Part shown: piece after piece, positions 15,349-22,116 of the stretch
Numbering within the stretch: position 1 is the first letter of the stretch
How the letters are laid out: every line of letters starts with the position of its first letter
Assembly (NCBI GenBank): GCA_038148435.1
Contig: JAYQVM010000018.1
Coordinates: 1 to 22,116 of the forward strand
DNA: 22,116 bases
DNA from: UBA5109 sp038148435
GTDB lineage: Bacteria; Pseudomonadota; Gammaproteobacteria; Pseudomonadales; Pseudohongiellaceae
Direction of reading: 5' to 3'
The notes under the pieces: model-generated
Database searches by the model: none
Seen by the model: only the letters and a program-made list of their open reading frames with translations
Told to the model about the DNA's origin: nothing
Program-made: the position numbers and the translations under genes

Positions 15349-16310
15349 GCTCTTGTGAAAGGAAAACTCAGGACCTCTTCAATCGAGCTGGCTTCGAATT
15401 GCAGCATCAGGAGGCGATCCAGTCCCAGAGCAACCCCGGCGCAGGCGGGTAAACCATATTCCAGGGCATCGAGTAAATAGGTATCGGCCAGTCTACCGGC
15501 TTCACCGGTTTTCTCCAGGTCCTGCTCAAATCGGCGACGCTGCTCCTGGGGATCTCGCAGTTCCCGATAGCCGTTGGCGATTTCCATACCCTCAATGATT
15601 AGCTCAAACCGCCGTGCAACTCTCAGTCCTGCCGAGTTAGTTTCTACCTCAGCCAGTGCAGCCTGGGAGGGAGGGTAGTCGTAAACAAAAACTGCACCTG
15701 ACAGTTGCGGTTCGATGACATGGCTAAACAGCAAATCTAGCCAGGCATCTGAGTTCAGTTCTTGATCCTGAAAAGACAAATCCAGCTTCCGTCTTGCGAG
15801 CTCACCTAGCTCTTCAGGCATGGCTGTGAATGGGTCAATGTCGAGATGACTCAGGAACAACTGTTGATAGCTACATCTGTGTGGCGAAATTTGTGGCAGT
15901 ACTGATTTTATCAGCGCCTCCACTTCATCCATCAGTTGATGCTCGTCAAATCCAGGTCGGTACCACTCCAGCATGCTGAACTCAGGATTATGACGCCTAC
16001 CAAGCTCTGCATTTCGAAACACCTTGCAGATCTGATAAATGGGGCCAGAGCCAGCGGCCAGCAGCCTTTTCATGGCAAATTCCGGGGAAGTTTGCAGAAA
16101 TCGCGCCTCTGCCTGAGCCTGCTCCGAACTGACATAGGCCACCCGAAACGGCTCTAGCTGGGGATCCGTATTGCTGTATCTTGAGATGATCGGAGTTTCA
16201 ACTTCCAGTATATCGGCATCGAGGAAAAATTGTCTTATATCCTGCAGCAACTTTGCCCTGGCATGCAATACATCCTTATTGGTAAGCGGCCACCATTCAT
16301 CTGCACTCAT
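15345..16310 (-). CDS. epmA: EF-P--(R)-beta-lysine ligase EpmA
   Basis: EpmA resembles the catalytic core of class II lysyl-tRNA synthetase without the anticodon domain and attaches (R)-beta-lysine to lysine 34 of EF-P. The protein is 321 residues (E. coli 325). Motif 2 is seen as FRNAELGRRHNPEFSMLEWY and motif 3 as GVALGLDRLLML, with the substrate segment YDYPPSQAALA and ANGYRELRDPQEQ. It starts 11 bases after the efp stop, so efp-epmA form one unit, and its product modifies the efp product. The absence of any N-terminal OB domain excludes LysS. Its stop is shared in CTAG with psd. Confidence 0.96.
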   Translation of the reverse strand: MSADEWWPLTNKDVLHARAKLLQDIRQFFLDADILEVETPIISRYSNTDPQLEPFRVAYVSSEQAQAEARFLQTSPEFAMKRLLAAGSGPIYQICKVFRNAELGRRHNPEFSMLEWYRPGFDEHQLMDEVEALIKSVLPQISPHRCSYQQLFLSHLDIDPFTAMPEELGELARRKLDLSFQDQELNSDAWLDLLFSHVIEPQLSGAVFVYDYPPSQAALAEVETNSAGLRVARRFELIIEGMEIANGYRELRDPQEQRRRFEQDLEKTGEAGRLADTYLLDALEYGLPACAGVALGLDRLLMLQFEASSIEEVLSFPFTRA

Positions 16311-16321
16311 GGCGTGCTGTG

Positions 16322-16894
16322 CTACTTTTTGATGCGGTTTTGGTATTCGCCTGTCCGCGTGTCAACGCGCAAGACATCTCCGATCTCGACAAATAGTGGG
16401 ACTTTCACCACGACCCCGGAACTGAGGGTAGCCGGTTTAGTGCCTCCTTGCGCTGTATCCCCTTTGAGACCCGGATCGGTATCCATGACTTCCAGTTCGA
16501 CAAAGTTTGGTGGGCTGGCGGAAATGGGAGCATCATTCCAGACGGTGACGGTGTAAATATCCTGCTCTTTGAGCCAGTCTTTGGCTCCCTCGATGGCACT
16601 GGCATCAGCAGCTACCTGCTCATAACTGCCATCGGTTTTCATGAAATGCCAGAACTCACCATCGGAATAGACATACTCCATTTCAAGTTCCATAACATCT
16701 GCGCCTTCCAGGGTCTCTCCAGACTTAAATGTTCGCTCCCAGACCCTGCCATTTAGTAGATTACGGAATTTAACCCTGTTAAATGCCTGGCCTTTCCCTG
16801 GTTTGACAAATTCATTCTCAAGAATCGTACAGGGATCGCCTTCCAATAAAACTTTCAACCCGGACTTAAATTCATTTGTTGCAAAGGTTGCCAT
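16322..16894 (-). CDS. efp: Translation elongation factor P
   Basis: EF-P rescues ribosomes stalled at polyproline stretches by entering between the P and E sites. The protein is 190 residues. The KOW/SH3-like N-terminal domain carries KPGKGQAF with K34, the site modified by EpmA in E. coli-type species; two OB domains follow (EVMDTDPGLKGDTA and the C-terminal IGDVLRVDTRTGEYQNR). The start ATG 16894 has TGAGG five bases upstream. It heads the efp-epmA unit and is divergent from epmB. All three members of the beta-lysylation pathway are therefore adjacent. No -35/-10 that I trust. Confidence 0.97.
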   Translation of the reverse strand: MATFATNEFKSGLKVLLEGDPCTILENEFVKPGKGQAFNRVKFRNLLNGRVWERTFKSGETLEGADVMELEMEYVYSDGEFWHFMKTDGSYEQVAADASAIEGAKDWLKEQDIYTVTVWNDAPISASPPNFVELEVMDTDPGLKGDTAQGGTKPATLSSGVVVKVPLFVEIGDVLRVDTRTGEYQNRIKK

Positions 16895-16899
16895 TGTTG

Positions 16900-16904
16900 C
16901 CTCA
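16900..16904 (-). promoter_or_regulatory. Shine-Dalgarno of efp
   Basis: TGAGG on the minus strand, five bases before ATG 16894, supports this start. Confidence 0.6.
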
Positions 16905-17012
16905 TTTCGCTACGCCAAATAAACCGGAAATGATATGAATTTCGTAGAAGGAAAGCCAGTTAGCAAACGATAATTGTTAAACCCCGGAGCCATTTTTAGC
17001 TATCATTACCAC

Positions 17013-18014
17013 ATGTTTTCAATACCCATTCATGAAGAACGCCCCTGGCAGGATTCACTAGCTGACCTCATTACCAATCCACAGGAATTATTGGAGTTAC
17101 TTGAGCTTACCCCCGAGGATGTATCCATATCGCCTGACGTACTGCGCGAGTTCCCCCTGCGCCTGACCCGATCATTTGCCGCAAAGATGCAAAAAGGTAA
17201 CCCCATGGACCCCTTGCTGTTGCAGGTTCTACCTCAGCATCTGGAGCATATATGGACTAAAGGCTACAGCAATGACCCCTTGCAAGAATCATTGGCCAAT
17301 CCGGTCCCGGGCATTTTGCATAAATATGCCGGCCGGGCCTTACTGATGCCCACCAGTAGCTGTGCCATTCATTGCCGCTACTGTTTTCGTCGCCACTTTC
17401 CCTATGCTGAAAATCGACCGAACAAGCAAGAGTGGCAGCATAGCCTGCAATATATACGGGCTGATGAAAGTATCCATGAGCTGATTCTCAGTGGCGGTGA
17501 CCCGCTTGCTACCTCTGATAGGCACCTGGAATGGCTACTGGAACACCTGGCAGGCATTACCCATCTTAAACGTCTGAGGATACACACTCGAATGCCGCTT
17601 GTTTTACCGCAACGCATAAACGATAAACTCTGTGAACTTCTGCAGCGCCTCCCCCTAACCTGCATCGTAGTCATTCACTGTAATCATGCACAAGAGCTTG
17701 ATGATGCGGTACATATGGCCTGCAAACAGTTAAAAAGTGCCGGCATCGAGTTGTTCAATCAAAGCGTTTTGCTACGAGGTATAAATGACTCAGTGCAGGC
17801 ACTGTCAGCACTCAGTGAAAAACTTTTCGAATATGGTGTGATCCCCTACTACCTACATTTACTGGATAAAGTTCAGGGCAGCTCACACTTCCAGGTCCCA
17901 GAAGATATAGCTCGACAACTACTGGCGAGTTTGCGTAATCAATTACCCGGCTATCTGATGCCGAGGCTGGTAAAGGAAGAAAGTGGTAAGCTCAGTAAGA
18001 CGCCACTGTACTGA
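17013..18014 (+). CDS. epmB: EF-P (R)-beta-lysine-generating L-lysine 2,3-aminomutase EpmB
   Basis: EpmB is a radical-SAM, PLP-dependent aminomutase that makes (R)-beta-lysine from lysine for EpmA. The protein is 333 residues from ATG 17013 (E. coli 342). The cluster motif CAIHCRYC (C117, C121, C124) is followed by FRRHFPYAEN, then LSGGDPL, LRIHTRMPLVLP and FNQSVLLRGIND. The PLP lysine is K329 in LSKTPLY. An in-frame TTG at 16974 is possible but no homologue N-terminus fits it. No Shine-Dalgarno precedes ATG 17013, and a -10-like TATCAT (17001-17006) ends six bases before it. Divergent from efp. Secure identity; start moderately sure. Confidence 0.95.
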   Translation: MFSIPIHEERPWQDSLADLITNPQELLELLELTPEDVSISPDVLREFPLRLTRSFAAKMQKGNPMDPLLLQVLPQHLEHIWTKGYSNDPLQESLANPVPGILHKYAGRALLMPTSSCAIHCRYCFRRHFPYAENRPNKQEWQHSLQYIRADESIHELILSGGDPLATSDRHLEWLLEHLAGITHLKRLRIHTRMPLVLPQRINDKLCELLQRLPLTCIVVIHCNHAQELDDAVHMACKQLKSAGIELFNQSVLLRGINDSVQALSALSEKLFEYGVIPYYLHLLDKVQGSSHFQVPEDIARQLLASLRNQLPGYLMPRLVKEESGKLSKTPLY

Positions 18015-18100
18015 GTTTCCCGGATAAGGCACTTTTCAGGTCCTGCATACCATCGGCATAGCTAAGCAGGAGCGCAATTAAGCCAGAGAAATATCTCAGC

Positions 18101-18382
18101 GTGATACGTCCAAAGTACGTTAAACTTAATAAATCGCTAGTCTATGATCTAAACATAAATCACCATCAGCTGGAAAATCTGGAATTACTAAATAATGATT
18201 TTTATAAACAGAGCTTTAAGATCAGTCTTGCCCAGGCAGATGATTATGTGGTGCTACCTATATTATGGAAAGCTCGAACTGATTATGTTCGAGGTTATAG
18301 TCTGGAAAAGTCCAGCCATCACATGAATCATGAATTTGTTAAGCATTATCAGATAACGCTTAAGGCCTCTGGTCAAAGTTAA
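18101..18382 (+). CDS. Hypothetical protein, 93 residues
   Basis: Not recognised. GTG start at 18101, with GAGA about 14 bases upstream as the only purine-rich sequence. The product is basic and histidine-rich in the second half (KSSHHMNHEFVKHYQ), with no membrane segment, signal peptide or known motif. It ends 17 bases before the next gene on the same strand, so the two may be cotranscribed. AT-rich codon use resembles that next gene and differs from epmB upstream. It could be a small regulatory partner of the membrane protein, but nothing in the sequence proves it. The reading frame itself could be fortuitous. Confidence 0.5.
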   Translation: MIRPKYVKLNKSLVYDLNINHHQLENLELLNNDFYKQSFKISLAQADDYVVLPILWKARTDYVRGYSLEKSSHHMNHEFVKHYQITLKASGQS

Positions 18383-18399
18383 TAAATTCAATTAGTACC

Positions 18400-19725
18400 A
18401 TGACAATTTCATCATTTAAAAGATTGACCCTGAGTTACAAAATCGCCCTACTTTTTTGCGGCGTGTTATTACTGATAATGAGTACCTTTTGGATTTCTGT
18501 CGAGCGTGAAAAAAGACTAAATTTGCAACTACAAGCCGATGAAGTCGGCAACACCCTGGCAACACAAACTGCGGATGCTATAAGGGAATTGATACTAGCA
18601 AACGACCTGCTAGGACTTAATGTTGTAGTCGGTCAATTGGTTGAAACAGCCAGCATTGGGCAGATTACCGTTTTTGATGTCGACCAGGAAATTCTAACCC
18701 GTGCGGGTAATGCGCCAGCAAACACATTCTATTCAACTATTTATCAGGCGGATATCAGCCTACAGGATGCCGTTGCAGGCTCAGTTCAGCTGGAACTGGA
18801 TCTCAGCCAGTTGGTCACTAATCTAAACGGCTCTCGCTATTATTTCTGGAGCATACTGCTTTTCGGGCTGCTGCTGACAATATCATTAAGTTTGGCGCTA
18901 GCATCTTATATTACTGGCCCCATTAATCAGCTTATAACAGCACTAGAAAATCCCGATGAGGCTGCACTTGCCGAGCCTACTGGTTCAGATGAAATTTCAA
19001 GGCTGCAAAAAGCCTGCAAGCTTCTGCTTGATAAATATCAGGAAAACCGTGATTATCAATTGAATCTGGGAGGCATGCTCAAACCAGCCACAACTCATGA
19101 GCTTACCAGATCTCGCAAAATTATGGCCAGCTTACTGGTTGTCAAAGTAGTGAATGTACATACGGCCATCGAATTATTGCATCCCAATACTTTCTCGAGA
19201 CTGCTTAACGAATATCACCAGTATCTGAGGCAAGCTGCCAAAATTTATGGGGGCTCCCTGCATCGTTATACAGGTGAATCCATTACAGTTTCTTTTGACA
19301 GTCACAGATGTGGTGAAGATCATAGTCTCAATTCGATATGTTGTGGCCAGTTGTTTCTTGCACTAATGAAAAAAATCTATCAGCGACACAAAAATGAGAA
19401 GGGCCAAGCATTGCAGTTTCGTCTGGCTATCCATAGTGGTGAAACTTTCTTTAATGTGGAATCTGAATCTGAAGTCTTGCTGGGAAAAAGCCTAGAGACA
19501 GTTTATTTCCTCTCCAAACAAAGCAAACCGGGGCAGCTGTTAATCAGTGAAAGCACTTTTTCACAAGTTAGTACTGAACATCAATTACAGCATGCAGGCA
19601 GTATTGAAATTACAATACCGACTGATAACATGTCTTTCACTGCATACATTATCAGTGACGAAAATAGCGCATATTCACAACTGATTACAAAACAATGTCA
19701 GCACATCTTGCCCGAAGCTGATTGA
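18400..19725 (+). CDS. Membrane sensor-like protein with HAMP and degenerate nucleotide-cyclase-like domain
   Basis: The protein is 441 residues. Membrane helix ~14-32, a periplasmic region ~33-147 (ELILANDLLGLNVVVGQL, then GQITVFDVDQEILTRAG), helix ~148-171, a HAMP-like linker ~171-222 (ITGPINQLITALENPD), then a domain at ~240-390 built like a class III adenylate/guanylate cyclase (ASLLVVKVVN, YGGSLHRYTGESITVSFD, LAIHSGETFF, GQLLISESTF). The first metal aspartate is missing (K249 region) and the second is E293 instead of D, so cyclase activity is unlikely. The periplasmic part recalls the YtjB/AhpA family (haemolysin-related SMP_2), known near serB and parC in gammaproteobacteria; this is a memory-based comparison. 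No Shine-Dalgarno is visible. Confidence 0.7.
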   Translation: MTISSFKRLTLSYKIALLFCGVLLLIMSTFWISVEREKRLNLQLQADEVGNTLATQTADAIRELILANDLLGLNVVVGQLVETASIGQITVFDVDQEILTRAGNAPANTFYSTIYQADISLQDAVAGSVQLELDLSQLVTNLNGSRYYFWSILLFGLLLTISLSLALASYITGPINQLITALENPDEAALAEPTGSDEISRLQKACKLLLDKYQENRDYQLNLGGMLKPATTHELTRSRKIMASLLVVKVVNVHTAIELLHPNTFSRLLNEYHQYLRQAAKIYGGSLHRYTGESITVSFDSHRCGEDHSLNSICCGQLFLALMKKIYQRHKNEKGQALQFRLAIHSGETFFNVESESEVLLGKSLETVYFLSKQSKPGQLLISESTFSQVSTEHQLQHAGSIEITIPTDNMSFTAYIISDENSAYSQLITKQCQHILPEAD

Positions 19726-20005
19726 TAAATTGAGTGCTCTATTCGAAACCCGCAAATTACGATTTTCCTTCAAGACAAAATTAGCAGCGAGTTAAAGACC
19801 CGTTGTATCTCAGCCATAATAGTAAAACACACATAGCCACTTTGTTTATGAAATTAGGCTCAGCGCATTTTAAGAAAAATAGCGCTACCTTTCGTATTAC
19901 TGCCAAACAGGCAGTCCTGAGGCTATCTCATGATTTTCAACTGCTCAACATCAAGAATGTTCTGAGTCATCCAAACCGAGGCTTGATTAATAACAAAAAA
20001 AGTCC
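19726..20005. other. AT-rich intergenic region with three closely spaced hairpins
   Basis: The space between the membrane sensor-like gene and the broken minus-strand gene. Hairpins: 19862-19886 (10-bp stem with one bulged A, AAGA loop), 19899-19915 (ACTGCC/GGCAGT, 5-base loop) and 19918-19930 (TGAG/CTCA, 5-base loop). None is followed by a T-run on the plus strand, so none is a standard terminator. A 68-codon plus-strand ORF from TTG 19803 crosses them but shows no Shine-Dalgarno or protein-like pattern. A structured RNA is possible but unproven. Confidence 0.35.
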
Positions 20006-20353
20006 TTAGACATCCGTGCGTTGTTGATATTTAAGCTCTGCAAGCCGAGTCTGCTAGTAATTCAGGTAAGCAATCCTGCAAAAAGGATAGTCTTCTAACA
20101 GTTCAATACTGGCAATAACATAGGTTGCTTGTAGTGAATCATAGTAATTGCCATTAGTTAATTTATAAACATCAATGACTGATATTGCCACTCCTAACGA
20201 CTGCAGATCCTACTTCCACTTTTGCATAGTGACTGTAATTTATCGAATCTATCCAGATCTTTCTTTAGTGGAGTAGAGAACAGTTACAATGACCAGACTC
20301 AAGACTAAAAACTGGAATGAATATAAATAGCTTATCTTGAGCTTAAAACGCAT
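20006..20353 (-). pseudogene. Broken small gene downstream of parC (unknown membrane-anchored protein)
   Basis: Read on the minus strand, ATG 20353 is preceded by GAGA at a 7-base spacing. The first 34 codons give a typical signal-anchor (MRFKLKISYLYSFQF, then LVLSLVIVTVLYS, then TKERSG), ending at a TAG (about 20251). The same frame is then closed by TAA and TAG codons. From about 20207 it reads openly for 50 codons (LGVAISVIDVYKLTNGNYYD, ATYVIASIELLEDYPF, AYLNY), stops at TAG 20056-20054, then continues 15 codons (QTRLAELKYQQRTDV) to TAA 20008-20006. In the middle, other frames are open and protein-like, consistent with one insertion and one deletion that compensate: total length is 116 codons, net shift zero. 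No family recognised. Sequencing error is an alternative to real decay. Confidence 0.45.
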
Positions 20354-20380
20354 AAAACGATCTCATTTATTCGCGCTGTA

Positions 20381-20409
20381 TCAATAGAATAAATTTACCC
20401 TGGTGTCAA
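20381..20409 (-). promoter_or_regulatory. Candidate promoter of the broken gene
   Basis: On the minus strand, a perfect TTGACA (20409-20404) is followed after 17 bases by TATTGA (20386-20381), a weak -10. It starts five bases after the parC stop. Transcription would begin about 20374, 21 bases before ATG 20353. It suggests the small gene once had its own expression. Confidence 0.4.
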
Positions 20410-20413
20410 AATG

Positions 20414-22116
20414 CTATCCTTGTAAAGCTTGGTCTGTTACTTCCACATTATCGACTTTCTGAAAGCCTCGAGGCAATTTGTTACCACGTCTTCCTCGTTC
20501 GCCACGGTAGTGCTCTAGATCATCCATGCTTAAGGTTATGTGCCGCTTTCCTGAGTAAATCATAAGCTGTTGATTCACAGCTATGACAGCGATGGCGACA
20601 ACATATTCAAGCCGTTCTGCAACTCTGGCAGCTGGTATATTAATAATTTTATTGCCTTTTCCTTTTGGCAGTTCAGGCAGTTCTTCTAATTTAAACATAA
20701 GCATTCTGCCTTCATTGCTGATACTAACCACGGAACTGTTTTTGATATCGTCAATAGGTACCGGGTTTAAAACTTTACTTCCATTTGGTACTTTCAGGAT
20801 CGCTTTACCTGAGCGGTTTTTACTCAAAAAGTTGTCCAGCTTGCTTATAAATCCATAGCCTGCATCAGAAGCAATTAAATAGTTTTTATCAGGCTCTCCC
20901 ATCATTAGCCCTTCAAAGCTGGCACCAGAGGGCGGATTCACCTTGCCAGTCAGTGGCTCACCTTGACCCCTGGCCGAAGGCAGAGAGTATGCTTTGATGC
21001 TGTAGGCTCGACCCGTTGAGTCAAGAAAAACTGCACTTTGGTTGTTTTTGCCTTTTACAAAAAGTTTCAGTTTATCGCCTGATTTATAAGCCAAGCTACC
21101 AGGGTCCAGATCATGTCCCTTGGCTGATCTTACCCATCCGGCTTCAGATAAGATTACCGTAACCGTTTCAGTACTGATCAGCTCTTCTTCCTTAAAGGCC
21201 TGTGCTTCTTCCCGTTCTATCAGGACTGACCGACGTTCATCACCATAAATTTCAGCATCATGTTTAATTTCACTTTTTATAAGCGCCTTTAGTCTGACAC
21301 TGGAACCAAGTGTTTTTTCAAGCCCAGCTCTCTCTTCCGCCAACTCCTCCTGCTCAGCACGGATTTTTATTTCTTCCAACTTGGCAAGATTTCTCAACTT
21401 TAATTCCAGTATTGCCTCTGCATGCCTATCACTTAGGTTGAAACGTTTCATTAGTACTGGTTTGGGCTTGTCTTCTGTACGAATAATCTGAATAACCTCA
21501 TCAATATTTAAAAACGCTATCAACAAGGCATCAAGGATATGTAATCGGTCAGTAATCTTTTCAAGCCGATGCTTGAGACGACGGGTTACAGTAGCAGTAC
21601 GGAATGTCAGCCATTCTTTCAACAAGATATTGAGTGTTTTTACCTGAGGGCGATTATCAATTCCAATCATGTTGAAGTTGACACGATAATTTTTCTCTAG
21701 GTCGGTCGTGGAAAATAGGTGCGCCATTACGCCATCTACATCAACACGATTAGAGCGCGGTTCAATCACAATTCGTGTGGGATTTTCATGATCGGATTCA
21801 TCACGCAGATCAATAATCATGGGGAGTTTTTTCTTTTGCATCTGCGCCGCTATCTGTTCCAAAACCTTAGAACCGGAAACCTGGTAAGGTAGAGCCGTAA
21901 TAATGATATCTCCTCCTTCCTCCGCATATACGGCGCGGCATTTAACTACGCCTTTGCCGGTTTCATACATCTCCTGTATTTCATTTTTGGGCGTAATAAT
22001 TTCAGCTGCAGTTGGAAAATCTGGTCCCTTCACCATGCCGACCCATTCAGTAACTGCTGCTGGCGGTTGCGCGGGCATATCAGTGCAGGGGGGTGCGCTG
22101 TCGGGGACGTGGGGGG
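20414..22116 (-). CDS. parC: DNA topoisomerase IV subunit A, C-terminal part (5' end outside window)
   Basis: ParC is the DNA-cutting subunit of Topo IV, which unlinks replicated chromosomes. The reliable part begins near GPDFPTAAEIITP (about 22027 on the minus strand), followed by EMYETGKGVVKCRAVY. Then come the tower and coiled-coil region (EAILELKLRNLAKLEE) and a C-terminal beta-pinwheel ending RRGNKLPRGFQKVDNVEV. There is no GyrA-box-rich tail, and the TAAEIIT and GVVKCRAVY forms are ParC rather than GyrA. The stop TAG is at 20416-20414. Upstream of the GPDFPT block the frame stays open to the edge, but the residues are not those of other ParC proteins. The active-site tyrosine lies outside the window. 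Confidence 0.92.
   Translation of the reverse strand, partial: PHVPDSAPPCTDMPAQPPAAVTEWVGMVKGPDFPTAAEIITPKNEIQEMYETGKGVVKCRAVYAEEGGDIIITALPYQVSGSKVLEQIAAQMQKKKLPMIIDLRDESDHENPTRIVIEPRSNRVDVDGVMAHLFSTTDLEKNYRVNFNMIGIDNRPQVKTLNILLKEWLTFRTATVTRRLKHRLEKITDRLHILDALLIAFLNIDEVIQIIRTEDKPKPVLMKRFNLSDRHAEAILELKLRNLAKLEEIKIRAEQEELAEERAGLEKTLGSSVRLKALIKSEIKHDAEIYGDERRSVLIEREEAQAFKEEELISTETVTVILSEAGWVRSAKGHDLDPGSLAYKSGDKLKLFVKGKNNQSAVFLDSTGRAYSIKAYSLPSARGQGEPLTGKVNPPSGASFEGLMMGEPDKNYLIASDAGYGFISKLDNFLSKNRSGKAILKVPNGSKVLNPVPIDDIKNSSVVSISNEGRMLMFKLEELPELPKGKGNKIINIPAARVAERLEYVVAIAVIAVNQQLMIYSGKRHITLSMDDLEHYRGERGRRGNKLPRGFQKVDNVEVTDQALQG

Noticed and set aside
16927..16943. Imperfect palindrome GAAAT-N7-ATTTC between efp and epmB as an operator
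   Set aside because: Arms of only five bases and no link to a clear promoter.
19803..20009. 68-codon plus-strand ORF from a TTG start
   Set aside because: No Shine-Dalgarno, no recognisable pattern, and it runs through hairpins and into the minus-strand broken gene.
1..22116. CRISPR array, tRNA/rRNA genes, insertion sequences or prophage
   Set aside because: No regularly spaced repeats beyond the three heptamers, no tRNA cloverleaf or rRNA segment recognised, and no transposase or phage-structural protein in any frame.

Overview
The window is a stretch of ordinary chromosome from a gammaproteobacterium. Gene content points there: dnaB-alr-radA; the EF-P beta-lysylation set (efp, epmA, epmB); rsgA-rhdA-psd next to orn; and parC. 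The RhdA-type sulfurtransferase between rsgA and psd recalls Pseudomonas and Azotobacter relatives. I cannot name a genus. Both ends are partial: the left edge cuts dnaB near its 3' end, and the right edge cuts parC in a stretch that no longer reads like ParC.

Layout, left to right. (1) 2-2740 +: dnaB 3' end, alr and radA, each overlapping the next by a few bases. (2) 2855-4783 +: glutathionylspermidine synthetase/amidase (gss), with a recognisable promoter. (3) 4879-5979 +: a protein with a winged-helix-like N-terminus and three tandem DnaT-type domains, the most unusual gene here. (4) 6155-7207 +: queG, converging on a candidate 69-residue membrane ORF (7136-7345 -). (5) 7442-8994 +: a spermidine-synthase-like protein split in two, a polytopic membrane half and a SAM-fold half with its own signal sequence, joined by an ATGA overlap. 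(6) 8995-9316: AT-rich DNA with no clear gene. (7) 9317-11860 -: an M13 metallopeptidase lipoprotein followed by a gamma-glutamylcyclotransferase-like gene. (8) 11968-18014: orn (-), rsgA-rhdA-psd (+), efp-epmA (-) and epmB (+). (9) 18101-19725 +: a small unknown protein and a membrane sensor-like protein with a decayed nucleotide-cyclase domain. (10) 19726-20413: AT-rich DNA with several hairpins and a broken small gene on the minus strand just downstream of parC. (11) 20414-22116 -: parC, C-terminal part.

Functionally, most of the window is core information processing (replication, recombination, Topo IV), translation (EF-P and its modification enzymes, RsgA, QueG, Orn) and envelope lipid synthesis (Psd). 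A weaker theme is polyamine and glutathione chemistry (gss, the spermidine-synthase-like pair, the cyclotransferase). There are no mobile elements, tRNAs, rRNAs or CRISPR arrays that I can recognise. I found no convincing new multi-gene system. The best leads are the triple-DnaT protein, three 12-bp-phased heptamers between orn and rsgA, the broken gene after parC, the small membrane ORF after queG, and the signal-bearing spermidine-synthase-like protein.
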